Positions 12,301 through 26,672 are shown, counted from the stretch's first letter. The stretch is DNA of 64,000 nt from Hymenopellis radicata (GCA_015501595.1 JADNRX010000090.1:62001-126000); one strand, 5' to 3'. The notes: a model not told the origin generated them from the sequence alone. Program-made: numbers and translations.

Positions 12301-15300
12301 AAACTGTCGATCATGTACTTCCCTATCAGCTCAACGGCGGCGTCGCGGACGGCTGCTGAGTTGTCCAGAAGATGGCCTTCAATACCTCGCCGCACCGCTG
12401 GCTGACCCAGTATGGTTGGATCGCTGACGACGATCTGACCCAGTGCTTTGAGCGCCTTAGTTCTCATGAAAATCGCCGATGCATCCAAGGATACCAAGAC
12501 GACATTAAGGATGGGGTTAAACGAGTGCCGCAGATTCTGAATGGTTCCAATTTCCTCTGCATGTCGGTCGATCTTAGCCATTTCTTCCTTCGATCTAAGA
12601 GGGCCACAGTAAGCGAAATATTACTCGAAAAGGAGACGACTTGCCCAACATCGAAGACATCGGATTGCTGATCCTTGCCGACACTTCGTAAAGCGCTCTT
12701 CAGCTTGTGACCGAACGGTTCCAGTGCTCTGCTTGTCGATGAGCCTTCATCGGAGGACATAGTCGTTGTAATGGTCTTGATGCCTAACGCGAGTTCGTTC
12801 CCAAATGTCGCAGCGGTGAGCTCTTGTGCACTCTGGACAGGGGAATAAGAGACGGTCCATAGGCAATGTATCGAGAACGGGACTTACATCGTACGCCGGA
12901 TCTTCTGTTGACCGTTTCGCCAAATGGGAGGACACCTCGTGATACACAGTCAAAAGTTTCTCAAACTCTTTCGCGTCGACACGACCGACGATCTTCTAAC
13001 GCATTAGAGACAAAAGAGTCAGTTTACAAACAATGTAATCACCTCATCTAAAGGTTTCAGAAGCTTAGACTTGTGCGTACTGCTTTGAACTTTGAGGACA
13101 CTAGTTCGGATCTTTGCTGCAATAACACCGAGGTGGTCGAGGGCTATTGTCTTGATCGCATTGTTGTCAGCTTGCCCATCTTTTGAATCCTTGACATCGT
13201 CCAAGGCAGCGACCTAGATCTAACTCAGCAATACGTCGTGCGAGAAGGGAGGATACACTTACCATGAACTTTGAAGCGACACTCAGTAGAAGACTAGCAG
13301 CCGGCCATTCCGGCCAATACAGAACAACGAGGACATCTTGCAGAAGGTTGTCGAAGATCTGACGATACTCGGCTTCATTGGAGTTCTTGGTCGCCTTGCC
13401 AGTTCCAGAGCGACGGGTCAAGAACAGGATGATAGCCTTCGCAGCCTTGGTCGCCGACTCTAGCCCAGAAGAATACAACGAGACTTCCTAGATGATGTTG
13501 AGCCAGGATGTCAAGGAAAAGAACGCTCTTACCTCAGAATCGTGCTCATCCATGAAGGGTTCAGACTTGATGACTTGACTCTCATTCATGCTCTCTTGAC
13601 GACGCAGAGCGAATTTCTGCAGCCGATCGTTCTCAATCTTTTTCGCCGAGATGCGCACGTCGTGCGCAGATGTTTGTACCAGTTGCAAGAGTAAAGCAGA
13701 CACCGTCCGAATGGAGCGACCGTCTCGAAGTCTGAATGCAGAATGAGATGAGAGTAGTGTCAGAGAAAGAGAGTACGTACTTGAACTGTCCAGCCTTCTG
13801 CTTCGAGTCGGAAAGCTTGATGAGAGATAACAAGATTTCCTCAATGATCCACGATCGCTGCTCTTCATGACTCGCAAATATGCTCCGTATTAACGTCAAG
13901 GCATCCAGTCGAAGCCCTCTCATCGCACTTTTGCCGAAGGTTCGAATGACGACGTTCTCGTTACTCTTGTTTTTCCCTCTTCCCTCTTCTCCGCCAGCTT
14001 CCACAACGAAGAACGGACCGATAGCGATATAAACCGCAGATATGATAATCGAATCTGACATCGAGACGCTCTCCGCGTTCACCAACGAGTTGATCCTAGG
14101 CATAGCAGCGGACAAAGTCTGGAAGATCTCTTGCATGCTCTTGTTGCACTTCTGGTCCTTCATCACATGTGCTAGCAAGGGATTGGCAGTCTCTGGCGTT
14201 GCTTCGACGAAAGGATATATCACTTGGTTCAGCTGGTTCTTGACGGTTTGTAAACAGGACGTGATGAGTTCTTCGGAATATAGCTATCACAGAATGAGAT
14301 GAGAAAATGACAAGTGATGAGCACCATACCTGTTTGGGTAGCCTATCACTCCCCAGAAGTGTGATGCAGCACTCTGCGGCAAGAATAGCCGTCCTAGCGT
14401 GCTCAATCTGCAGCGCTACCTTTTCAAGATCGACTGAGGAAGGTTCCCGCTTGTCGACGACCATGTCATCCTGCCCTTCATTCGCATCTTCGCCACCTTC
14501 CCCTGGCGTCTTCGACTTGGAGCGTTTTCTCGTCCGTGCCTGTTTCTTGGGACTGAGATTTTTCCTAGCCGACGAAGGTGCCGGATGAGCCCACACGAAT
14601 GGATCGATGTCTTCGCCCAACTTTACCGAACGCTCTAGTACCTTCATAATGCGCGACAACGATGCAGTCTCAACCTGTCCAATACGTGATTTACGTGGTG
14701 TCCCTGTGACGCCCTGGCGAACGCGCTTTGTAGGTCGCGACACGTAGCCAATGTACTTGGATAGTTTCCGAATCATGTTTGGATGTAGTTGTGGCCGTGA
14801 ACAGTCGATGGTTGAGTGAGACCAGTATGTGTCGTCCAGATCCGTGAGATCGACGTCGACAGGAATGCTGTCCTCAGCTTCAAAGATGTCCGACAAGAGG
14901 GCGGCGAGTTTATCTAACGGGGCTGAATAGATTTGATCAGACAACAAATTCAAAGAGATGACAGTCTGATACCTCGATCGTCTCTATTTCCACGCGTAGC
15001 GCTCTTCAGAGGACTGGTTTGGAGAGTGTCGTCTTCCGACCCGAACCCGCCTAGATCGTAGGGAGAATCGTCTGTAACAACCTTCTTCTGCTTCCCCATC
15101 GTCGAGGGTGTCATCCATGGATTTGGAGGCACCGCGACGTATGGTATTGGCATGCGCTTAGGCGTCTTCGTGCCGGAGATAGTACTCGGTGTGCGCGGAA
15201 CTGAAGCTCTGGAAGAGGTAGGCGTAGCAGTAAGAGAGTTCGCTCTCAAGTCAATCAACGATCTGGCTCTAAGCAATTCAGTCGACTGCATGCGCTTGAA

Positions 15301-16203
15301 CGGCGACGTGCTGATTTCAACGATAGGTTTACGTTTTTGCGGGGTGACATGGGAATGTGTTAGACTGGGTGTAGTCGGTTTGAGAGCCAAAGGATCAGGA
15401 CTATCTTGCGGCGACAGTTCTCGTTTACGGGGAGGAGTGATAGGACGGGCGGGCCCTTCCCGAACTTTCAATTGTTCTGTCTTGCGGGTGATGAAATCGT
15501 TAACAAAAGCTGTAGATTGGTCGGGGGTATAAACTTTTGATGGCGATGGCGGTGGTTGGGCGGCTGGCCTCCCTAGAGCGAATGCCAGAGACGATGAAGA
15601 CGAAGAGATTGGCGGAGGTGGTGGTGTAGGGTAGGCAGCCGTCGGTGTTGTCCTCTGGAAAACCGACTGTGCAAAGGGTCCTGTCGAGTACGTCGAAGGT
15701 TGAGTTACGCTTGGGGACCAGTGCGTTTCGGAAGGATATGAATACGATCTAATGCACTAATGAGGAAAGGAGTTTTAGTTGAGGTCAGGCACGTACGGTC
15801 CTGCCTGCTCGTTTATCAGCCGCACTGCAGTATCACGCGAGCTTTCCCAGAATCCAGAATCATCCGCAGACGCGTTTGAAGAGTCTAGATAGGACAATTC
15901 TGGGGCATATTCGGTGTACCGCGGTGGAGGACCGGAGGGTATGGTAACGTGTTGGGCAGCGCATAGTAGGCTGGCTGGACGAAGGAGGGCGGCGCGGCTG
16001 TCGTAGCGAATCCATTGAGATGACGCGCAACTGCAGAAAAAATAAGGGCCGATGGGAGCCATATATGCGGCCAACTGACCGTGTGTAGATGGCGTAGCAG
16101 ACGCCATCGGGTAAGCGCCTAGTAGACGCTGGGCGTCACGAACAGAGTTGGCCGAGCCTTGGGTGGTATTGGCATCCTGGTTCCACTGGTCGCTGTTGTC
16201 CAT
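9317..16203 (-). CDS. SCC2: Sister chromatid cohesion protein 2 (Scc2/Mis4/Nipped-B), cohesin loader
   Basis: Scc2 with Scc4/Mau2 loads the cohesin ring onto chromatin in the nucleus. The best evidence is the HEAT-repeat block at about 12150-12480 ([12 protein letters not shown], then [19 protein letters not shown], then [16 protein letters not shown]), which follows the Nipped-B family closely. The C-terminus is typical of fungal Scc2 ([21 protein letters not shown], ending EPEDATDLP). The N-terminal third (about 15000-16200) is Ser/Pro-rich and low-complexity, as in relatives where it binds Scc4. I chose the ATG at 16203 (MDNSDQW) in a good context; an in-frame ATG at 16221 is the alternative. 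The stop is at 9317-9319. Roughly 18 short introns interrupt it; examples are about 13740-13785, 12208-12255 and two near the 3' end. All exons I checked join in frame, so it looks intact. Confidence 0.92.
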
Positions 16204-16506
16204 GGCGACGCCCAGTAACAAGACTTGTGAGTCCTTGTGTGCACGCCGTTCGTGGACAAGCCTTAATTTATCGCGTCAGTCACACTTGTCACAAATGTCC
16301 CTGATAGCTTAAATTGCAGTCAGATGTTTACTGATTCAATAGCATAAAATACCGACAGCTGAAAACGTTCTACGCCAACGAATCTACGAAATATTGAGAG
16401 GAATTTCTGCAGCAGCAGGAAGATAAGCAGTTTTCATAAATCGCGGTTGCGTGGATCGAACGAAGGACCGGCGAGTGGCCGAACTCCGCAACGGTAAATC
16501 CGCATC
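16204..16506. other. Divergent promoter region of SCC2 and the GT61 gene
   Basis: About 300 bp without coding signal between the SCC2 start and the small transposon-like element. It includes the left target duplication at 16499-16506. Confidence 0.5.
16499..16506. repeat. 8-bp target site duplication, left copy
   Basis: TCCGCATC, identical to 16926-16933 across the 419 bp element. Confidence 0.85.
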
Positions 16507-16925
16507 AGGACCCCTGCCAATAGGGTTTGAACTTCGATCCCAAAGTTGGCCTTTTTGGTTCTCCAAAATTTCCGGATTTTGGCCTGATTTGGCTTTTTAA
16601 ATCGGAGTCTGAGGCTGAAGGTCATTTTTGGTTCTGCTGGCATCGGAGTGTCGGGGTGCTCGCAGTGTGAGCCTGGGAATTATTATCTTACCTTGCCAAG
16701 ATATCCCGCGGTCTGGCTCTGGTCAGCTCTGGTCTGACAGATCTGTCCAGGATTTGGTTTTTTTGCACCGTACATCATCCAGAAGAGCTCGTTTTGGCTC
16801 GAAACGGCATCGGGCATACAGTGCCAAAAGTCCCGTAATTTGGCTTTTTAGATCGGAGTTCGTTCTCAAAATCACCTAAATTTGGTTTTTCTGGATCGAT
16901 GTTCGAACCCTATTGACGGGGTCCT
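16507..16925. mobile_element. Small terminal-inverted-repeat element upstream of the GT61 gene
   Basis: The ends are near-identical inverted repeats of about 35 bp, beginning AGGACCCC and containing CAATAGGGTT and GAAC..TCGATCC on both sides, with one single-base indel. Both ends are flanked by the same 8 bases, TCCGCATC. The 419 bp interior carries direct repeats of a TTTGGCTTTTTAxATCGGAG motif (about 16588 and 16841) and no protein gene. This is a non-autonomous DNA transposon; the 8-bp duplication suggests hAT, but the termini differ from the other MITE in this window. Confidence 0.85.
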
Positions 16926-16933
16926 TCCGCATC
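16926..16933. repeat. 8-bp target site duplication, right copy
   Basis: TCCGCATC, identical to 16499-16506; it lies 22 bp before the GT61 start codon. Confidence 0.85.
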
Positions 16934-16955
16934 ATGCTCTTGTCTCTCTTGAACC

Positions 16956-18667
16956 ATGTCTATTCCTCCTCCTACGCGACGGGAAGTTCTGATAGTGGGC
17001 GTACTCGCAATTCTTGTTCTTTACTTCTTTAGCTCGTCCTCGCCATCAACATACAAGCCGTCCCTCGTCGTCGCCGACCACGAATCTCTCATCCAGCAAC
17101 CCCAAAGCACCCAAGATTTTCTACATTCTCGACTAACATGGGGGCCGTCTCCAGTCCCTGCGACTCAACTAATATCTCATGCTCCAGGTGTGTACAAATC
17201 CTACCGTCCCTTTTCCTTGCTCAAAGGCTACTAGGATGGACACTCTTCGACAAATTATACATCTACAAGGGCACCGTCTATGTTGTGTCTGACCACCCTG
17301 AGACACTCCCAGACGTATCCACCATGTATTCAAAAGGGATAGAGATTCAAGAAGGCAAAGAGGCGGAGGATTCTCGCCTCCCTAGCTCAGACGACATTCA
17401 AATCATCTCAACGAAACAAGCAAAAACTCTCTTTGGAACCGGCGCGCAAATTATCGACGGAGTGACTGTGAGTTTACTCTCGGCATATCTGTCATTATTG
17501 GTTGACAATACTGTCTAGTTCCTCATCAACGACCCGCAACAATAGTAAGACATGCACAGTCTCTTGTCCTTGGCTCATTCGCGCTCCTCCTAGCATCACA
17601 CATTATTACCATTGGTCTGCAGAACTCTGGTTTGGTCTGTGGCGTACTTACAGCTCTCTGGACCGTCATATCACTATCAATGGCACCACCTCTCTTCCCC
17701 CTCCTCGTCGCCTCATGTTCAACCGCATTGACGCCCAACATTGGCGCGACTATGCCTCCATGAATCAATGGGTCATTCGTGCATCCTTCCCCTCCCTTAC
17801 TATGGAGTTTGTCGATGACTGGCGCGACCGTATTGACCTCGGCGTTCCCTTCGTTTTCGAACGTGTTCTCCTCGCCGACCGCTCTTCTTCCATGATATCC
17901 TACAACTATCAACGTTACCAAAGAAGTGCCGCCGCAGCCTTCGGATTACCTGGAAATGCATACTGGTGGATGCCTATTCGTAACAATGTCGTCAAGGCCG
18001 CCGGGCTAGACGCCGCCGCTGGCGGCGGTACGCTTGGCAATCCCGTCATCACCTACATCTCTCGTCAGGAGTGGGGACGTCGTATGCTCATTCCCGAGCA
18101 TCACGAAAGACTTGTTGCGGAGCTCTACAAACTCCGCGACGAATTCGGCTGGGAAGTCAACGTCGTAAGCATGGACAAGTTATCTCGTAAGGAACAAATA
18201 CAACTTTCGGGCAGAACTACTGTAAGGTCCTTGTTTATCATCGTTCCTCCTACTCATTTCTGTAGATTCTGATGGGTGTACATGGAAATGGATTGACCTC
18301 GCTTCTTTGGATGAATCCGACACCGCGGTCGACTGTGATAGAATTTTTCTTCCCGGGCGGTTTTGCCCACGATTACGAATACACTACTCGGGCATTGGGA
18401 ATGACACATTACGGATTCTGGAACTCTGAGTAAGTACCTTTATATTCTGTCATTATCCACTTTCTGATTTCGCACTTCACAGATCGTTTACCAGTCCAGG
18501 CGTACCTCTTCCTGCCTATGTCGAAGGATTCCAAGGTTCGTGGTATTTGAAATTACTTGTTACTTTCTGAACGCTTCGCTGCAGGAAATTCGATTCCTAT
18601 AGATGGCGAAGCCGTCGCGAGATTAGTTAGAGATCGTCTAGGTCTCACGATGGAGGACGACGATTAA
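16956..18667 (+). CDS. Glycosyltransferase family 61 protein (DUF563), type II membrane protein
   Basis: The N-terminus (about residues 10-27) is one hydrophobic segment followed by a Ser/Pro linker, the layout of a Golgi type II glycosyltransferase. The body matches GT61: THYYHWSAELWFG, FERVLLADR, ITYISRQ, then the conserved MGVHGNGLTSLLWM and a C-terminal EFFFPGGFAHDY segment. GT61 enzymes transfer xylose or GlcNAc; the donor here cannot be told. Introns read cleanly at about 17188-17226, 17468-17519, 17546-17592, 18222-18266, 18430-18481 and 18534-18584, and the exons join in frame up to the TAA at 18665-18667. A transposon-like element ends 30 bp before the ATG, so the promoter or 5' leader may be altered. 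Confidence 0.88.
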
Positions 18668-19590
18668 CGATTCCCTATACGTACCCGCATGGGAATCGTA
18701 TATATTGCTTTGATATTCCTTTCGTAGCAGCATACATTCGGATTCATAACTCACGGACAAACCTATAACTTATTCTACGATACTGTAATTTGCTTGATGT
18801 TACCCCGTAGACTAAAATGCACATTTGGGGTAACTAGACGAACGGTCCAGTCCCAGAACATCGAGGATGAGACGGCCGAAGAAAGGCATTGTATTCGTTC
18901 AAAATGGCTTCATTAGTGGCGTTACCGTACAGCACTACATGTAGGTTGCTCCGTAGAACGAACATGAGTATTCATCCTCGGTGACGAGCGGTACCGGAGA
19001 AAGACACAGCGGCGTGCTGACGAATCTCGACTCTCACGCTTCAAGCTTCAAGTTCTTCGTCTTTCGTCCAACTTTCGTGCGCCTTTAAGCTCTACTCTGA
19101 CGTTCCGCGGCATCAGGAGAACCTCGAACCAACGATGAAAGTGCGGTCACGATCAGGAGCCATCGCAACACACCCTAAAAATCAGCGTCGGTACGACGGT
19201 ACTAACATAGCTCAACATTTTGAAATTTCCATCAGATTCGCGCTCCAATAATCCACACTTTGACTCTCCACTGAGTCGCCTCTTCACATTTCAAGGTCTT
19301 GCACTGCTGGAAGGCTCTGCAATAAACGGATCACTGCGCTATCAGAACATGATTGAACACTCACTCGCACGTCAAACCGGCGGTGTGAACGGTCTCCAGA
19401 GCCCCGTTTCAATGCGTTATATCAAAGTGGCGTGCTATTTTTAAACCTGGGTTTACTTAATGTTGGAGCAAAGCCTCTCCAATGTCGTCGCCACCCGATT
19501 TGTTAAATTTTGGACACTCTTCTGCTCCAAACTTTCGCTTCTACATCCACCACCCACCACCACCATATCCCCTACACTCGTTACCGCTCT
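18668..19590 (+). other. Intergenic region
   Basis: About 920 bp between two plus-strand genes. Short open frames are present but none resembles a protein or has clear splice structure. Confidence 0.6.
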
Positions 19591-20971
19591 ATGTCTGTCC
19601 CTCTCGCCCTGCTCGCGCTCGCCGCCGGCGCGTCGGCTCAGTCTCCTGGCGTGATAGCCACCGGGACGATGGGCACCACCAACCCCCGCAGGCGACCATG
19701 GGCACGGCCGTCAACCAGACGTCGATGGCTAGACTCATTTCGCTAAACTCTATTGATGTTCGTACCTCTACTTGCCTTGCGTTGAATTGCGTTGACAGCC
19801 TTCCCAGGACTGGTGCATCTTCGCGCCTCCCGACGCAGGGGTTACCATCGGTGAATCCGAGGCCTTTGAAGTGGCGTGGTGCACGCAAGCGCGGAACAAC
19901 GCCCGTGTGATTCCAGACGGGGTCATCACTGGGGCATCGTTCATCAAGACGGGTATGTGCTTTCCGGCTCCACTGTGTGTGATTGATGATGGGTGGTGGT
20001 GATATTAGACTTTTACGTCGAGCTCAAGGCTTATGGAGACTTTACAAAAATCAACCTCCAAGCTCAAGATTTTGGAGGTGAACTCGACCCGCACGGTGCG
20101 ACTGGAGAGGGAAACCCAGTTGGTGGTAATGTCACCACTAACGCCGTCGACGGAAAGGATCAGAGCTATGAGGAGTGGATGGTATGTTCTTGTGACTTTC
20201 ATGCTCATACGCCACAACACTGACATTTCTTCCAGTCCTTCATCGTAAGCCAACTAGTCTCCCAGTGGGTTAAGAAAGACGCACTCACACGTTGCCACGC
20301 AGTCGTACAACCAGGTCTGCTTCCGTATCTGCACAAACGCGAACGCCACCTGGTCCGCCGGCGTCATGTGCGAACACAAACTCGACGAGATGGGCTGCAA
20401 CTTTGTCATGCCCGGAAACTACAACTTCAACGGAACCTTTGAGAGCTGTGACGGAGAAGTTGCATGTATGCACTCTATTCTTATAGTAATCTATCATCAC
20501 TTGCTGATACCCATCAAGATCCTCCTGGTGTGTACATCACCGCCATCGAGGGAAGCTCCACCGGCTACTCTACTTTCGCACAATTCTTCACTGGCGTCTT
20601 GACCCAAGATGGCTCCGCTGTGTCGTACACTGTCGGCACGACAGTCACTCCCTCGACAGTGCAAATGACACCGACCTCGAGCAACTGCAAGACCACCGGC
20701 AGTATCAGCAACGGGGTCGCCATTGCGACGAACAGCGCAGGCTCCGTCAGCGTCGTGGGCACTGCTGCGTCGCATACTGGTACGTTCACTGCCATTCATC
20801 TCGTCCTTATGTAGATACTCATGAGCTCTACTAGGTTCTGCTACTGGATCTACTGGATCTTCATCATCCGGAGGCTCGAATGATGCTCTATCCTTAAAGT
20901 CTTACTTCCATGATGGCGTGACACTTGTCGCTCTCATCGCCGGTGCTGCTGCTATTGTTGTCCTTCATTAG
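19591..20971 (+). CDS. Secreted GPI-anchored glycoprotein of the MP88 / 'macrofage activating glycoprotein' family
   Basis: The start MSVPLALLALAAGASAQ is a clear signal peptide. After a 44 bp intron (GTGATA..CCGCAG) the protein continues ATMGTAVNQTSMARL, then DWCIFAPP, AFEVAWCTQARNNARVIPDG, QSYEEWMSFISYNQVCFRIC, CEHKLDEMGCNFVMPGNYNFNGTFE and PPGVY, a pattern with spaced cysteines that I recognise from basidiomycete MP88-like mannoproteins. The C-terminal part is Ser/Thr-rich and ends with a short hydrophobic tail (LVALIAGAAAIVVLH) after a Ser/Gly/Asn stretch, as expected for a GPI signal. About seven introns keep the frame. The molecular function is unknown; a cell-wall or surface role is inferred. 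Confidence 0.82.
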
Positions 20972-21330
20972 TTCACGGCACACTTTTCTGCTCCTTACGA
21001 TACCTTTTACGGACATGGACAATTCGCATCGCCTTCGTACATTCTTGGGCAGAGGATGGACTTTTAATATAGTACCTATATACCTCTCGTTCGTGCAACA
21101 ACAGTGGTACTTTTCTGCCCCGGAGATAGACACGTCGCCAGTTGGTTCCAAACTCGAGTATATTATATGAAGAAAGGTTTGAAACGTATTATCAACATGT
21201 ACATCGAATGTCAAAAAGTTACCACAATCTAAAGAGTCTTTAGAGAAACGTCCCAGTCAGTGAATGAACATAAGTATAGCGGCATGAATCATGAAGTTAT
21301 CTAATAATAGTAGTAGCAGGTATATCATAA
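20972..21330. other. Convergent intergenic region
   Basis: AT-rich 360 bp between two converging genes; it probably holds both 3' untranslated regions. No gene seen. Confidence 0.6.
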
Positions 21331-22401
21331 CTATGAGAGAACCTATAGCAAAGATCAGTATGCGTGCAGCGCAGACAGTGAGTTCGACTTACAGCAAGAA
21401 GGACAATGGCCACGACGATGACAAGGATGATCATCAAACATGCGGCTCTCTTGGCTGCACGTCTCTGATACTCCGCAGCAGTTGTCAGCTCTTCGGATGC
21501 TCGCGACGTGTCTACCGCAATGGAAGACATATTGGACTCGATGTTGTCTAGAAAAACGAGGCAACCGTTTAGAGAGCGCGAGGAACATCATCACACGAAC
21601 GTACCCAGCATGCCGCCCTGCTGCTCCACCAATGTTCCAAGATCCCTGAATATTTCCGAGAGCTCGTGTATGCCAGTCTCGATTTCACGAATGTCCTGTT
21701 CACGCTCCTGGATGAGGGATTCTTGGTATGCGAGCTCATGGGGCGATAACTGGTGCTGCAGAAGCTGTGCCTGCCGCTGTTGCGGAGAGCTGGGCGGTTC
21801 CTCATCATGCCTAGGGAACGTGAGCACGGCGTTGCTGAAACGAGAAAATGGATCCGCACTCGTGCTCGTCCTCCACAGCTAGTTTGACACCTTCCACGAC
21901 GCTCCTTTGGCGTTCTGCGCTGACTTGCTGAGCACGCTGGAAGGCGGCGAGGGACATTTGGAAATCATGCGACGTCTTCTGGAGGGATGTCCGTTGGTGG
22001 GGCTGAAGATATGCATCGGGATTTGAGCATCTCATAGAAATAATTCCAACGCACGAGCGATGATTGCTGCGCAGCCAGTTTCTTTAAATCTTCAGATCCC
22101 CGCTTGGCCATTGCTCTCGTCGTTTCCGTCAGGTCATGGCTAACATCCAGATAAGCATAACGACATATAGTATTCAATAGGTGACTCACAGGCTCTTTCT
22201 TAACGTATCGGAGTCTTTCGTGGTCCCGAGCTGATCCACGAGCTTTAGAATACCCTGCACGTTGGCGTTCATCTTGAAGACTTGGAGAGACAGCGACGAC
22301 TGCAATGACAGAAAAGAGGCATCCTCGCTCGAGCGCGGTACAGACGACGATGGAGCATTGCTGGGGCGCGAGTACCCCGCCTCAATATCTTGAAAGCTCA
22401 T
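21331..22401 (-). CDS. PEP12: Endosomal/vacuolar t-SNARE syntaxin (Pep12/Vam3 type)
   Basis: The protein begins MSFQDIEAGY, as Pep12-type syntaxins do, continues with an N-terminal helical bundle (VQGILKLVDQLG, TRAMAKRGSEDLKKLA), and has a Qa-SNARE helix at about 21500-21730 (EREQDIREIETGIHELSEIF, RDLGTLVEQQG, with the central-layer Q). A single C-terminal membrane anchor follows (CLMIILVIVVAIVLLAV). The last intron (GTAAGTCG..GCTATAG) joins to a four-codon exon ending at 21331. Syntaxins of this group fuse Golgi-derived vesicles with late endosome or vacuole. The choice between Pep12 and Vam3 is not certain. Confidence 0.82.
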
Positions 22402-22728
22402 TGTGACGGTTATTGGCCAAGTGACGAAATCATCGTTTCCTTTCGGTCCGTAACACCGACAACGGCAGTTACCGGACCTTGGGTTGCTCATCGTACACTC
22501 TCATCCATTATACACTAGGGGCCCTTGGGGGGCACCTCCTTGCACATGGTTTTGCCAATGCCTTGAGGTAGGTGAGGCTTAGGATGGGTAATATCATTGG
22601 TGGCAATATTTTGACAGTGGTCTCTTCGCAAGGCCAATACATATATTGCAAGGCTTGATTCATGCCGACATAGTCGCTCTCGACCAAAATCGGTTCCTCA
22701 TCCTTCCTTCCCCCCAAGTCATTGAACG
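22402..22728. other. Intergenic region
   Basis: About 330 bp upstream of the syntaxin gene. Nothing supportable; a minus-strand open frame at 22508-22717 has no recognisable features. Confidence 0.5.
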
Positions 22729-22950
22729 ATGACGAGGCTCACCAACTTGGTAGCTGCTCTCGTGCTCCCGATCGTCGGATACAGCCTACGACGACCATAC
22801 TGGAGTATAATAAAAGACTGTCGCGTCGAGGTCGTCCCGGCGCCACTACGCGTCCCAGATCCCAACGTATCACTTGGAGAACACACGTATGCTGACGGAC
22901 TATTGGTGGTCAATCCGGATGGCAGACATCCGATATTCGATCTCAGGAGA
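22729..22950 (+). pseudogene. Truncated GT90 (CAP10-like) glycosyltransferase, N-terminal fragment
   Basis: The reading frame starts with a short hydrophobic segment and contains GEHTYADGLLVVNPDGRHPIFDL, a stretch typical of the N-terminus of basidiomycete CAP10-domain (GT90) proteins. Homology stops there, and the expected catalytic region does not follow in any frame before the F-box gene at 23102. It is therefore a remnant of about 75 codons. The match is from memory of the family, so confidence is moderate. Confidence 0.5.
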
Positions 22951-23101
22951 CATGCTGTACTCAACTTCATTTCAGGCTGCTCCTCTTCAAGCACGCCGTC
23001 GCGCTCGAATTCGGATACAACAACGTTGGTAACACACTTGGCAATACATACCGTTAGCAGCCCACACAATATCCATCATAAGCATTAGCAAGCGCCACTG
23101 T

Positions 23102-24578
23102 TCATGTGTACGTTTGCGACACCTCTAATTCGATACCACCTTCGTTCCTGAGAATAGTCGTCACCCAGCATAGCCCGTAATCACGCAGGTAGAGGTCTTC
23201 AACTGTCACCAGAGAAGCACAATATTCCACCAGAGTCCGAACGAATTCTTCGGAGACAATTATGGGGCTATGAGCTGCTAACACCCGTAAGTTGAGGCAC
23301 GTCAGTTGAGAACCGATGGTATGCTATGAAATCAGTCAGCAAGTGCTTATAGCTAACGTAGACATACCGCTGTTTCGTCTCCATCGAAGGCACATGTGAT
23401 GGACTCAAGATGAGGGGCATTATCCACAATAGCCTTCAAGTCCTCGGCGGAAAGGAAGGTTTCTTTGTCGAATATACTCAATACTTTGAGCGAAGAAAAG
23501 GCCCGAAGCGCTTCTAGAAACATGTCGCACCTGCCATCCTCGAAGAGCGAGCGCTCCGAAAGCACTGTGAGGCTTTCAAGTTTGGAGGCAACTTGTAGCT
23601 TAGATAGTTGAGAGCACCAGTAGATGGTGCCTTCAAATTCTCGTAGCACTGGAAGCGTGTCAGGCGGAAGATTTAGGCTCGGAGGACCGTGTGCGAAATC
23701 TTCTTGTGGGGCAGGGAGTGCAAGGGACGTGATTTTGTCATGATGGGACAGGAGGAATGAACGAAAGGGCGTGGGTTTCGTGGAATCAGTGAATGCGTGA
23801 AGATCGAGGTCAGCTGCCTTGCGAAGCCTCAGAGTAGTAGGTGCAATGTCGATGGAACGGAAGAGCGTGTCGATATCCCACTTTGGGTGCGGGACGCTGT
23901 AAATACTCAGCGATAAATCGAGGGTTACGAGATTCGGAGACGCTCGAATCATATCAACCATGCACTTCCCACTGTTGAGAACTAAAGAACGTGAGCGTCT
24001 AGCATGTGAGAATAGAATACGGCACGTACACAAATCCGCCGAAATCTCGAAGCGTGTAAGTCCTTTGAACCCGAAGAGAGTTGACGTGTAATCATCTAGA
24101 ATGTTTTCAACGATGAACATTTCCCGACCTGAGCTCGCTCACCATCGTCACCGTCAAAGTACTGCTCAAGATGTAAACTAAGATTTTGGAGGCTTTTGCA
24201 AGCTGTTCCAACAGCGGAGAAGATGGCGGGATCTTCTGGGAACACTGCAGACCACGTCAGTCCACGTAGAGCCTTCATGTGTTGTAGCGCCAATGCCAAG
24301 AACTCCAACTCGTACTCTGCATCGCCACCGCCAAATTCCAAGTGGCGTACATGGTCTGCGACGCGCAACTCGTCAATCAGAGTCCCGCCATTCACCTCCG
24401 AAATGACGCGTGAACAGAATTGGGATAGCTCTCCATTGGTCTTGAATACGACGCGACGATACCGCAGGGGGAAAACCAAGATTCGTATTTGATGAGAGCA
24501 TAGAGATAAAGAAGCCAAGGTCTGAACTGGGGCCTCGTCGAAAATGAGCAGTAGCAGCTCTATGGGAACGACGGACAT
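23102..24578 (-). CDS. F-box/LRR-like protein
   Basis: The N-terminus MSVVPIELLLLIFDEAPVQ followed by LASLSLCSHQIR is the usual F-box start of Agaricomycete substrate adaptors of SCF ubiquitin ligases. The rest is leucine-rich with irregular repeats (LVTLDLSLSIY, LREFEGTIYW, LESLTVLSERS, LKVLSIFD, LESITCAFDGD). At least three short introns separate the segments at 23102-23284, 23353-24000, 24030-24120 and 24140-24578. I chose the ATG at 24578; an upstream in-frame ATG at 24614 would add 12 His-rich residues. Such proteins are a large, fast-evolving family in mushrooms and the target is unknown. Confidence 0.72.
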
Positions 24579-24912
24579 TGCGTGGTGGTGGTGGTAGGAA
24601 AGCAGGCATACCATTGCTAAAGCCGAGGGCTGGCCACCAACAACGTGGACATAATCTAGCACTCTACAATTCACTGTACCATACAAGCCCGTAGTTTACA
24701 ATAATACATAATCCCAAGTCTTCAAGAAAGCAAATCATCAGCAGAAGAGGAAATACATCTCTCTCATCAAGACTGTAGAAATCATGTTGGAAAGCTTTGA
24801 AAGCGTGTTAAATTATCCACTGATATTAGGAGCCGCTAACAAGTATAATACATATCATAACCGTACCACTTCCCAATAATAAACCAAAGTTTTTGTAGTC
24901 CCTCGTTCTAGT
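24579..24912. other. Intergenic region between ERG1 and the F-box gene
   Basis: AT-rich 330 bp between two minus-strand genes. No gene seen. Confidence 0.6.
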
Positions 24913-26672
<1,760 letters not shown>

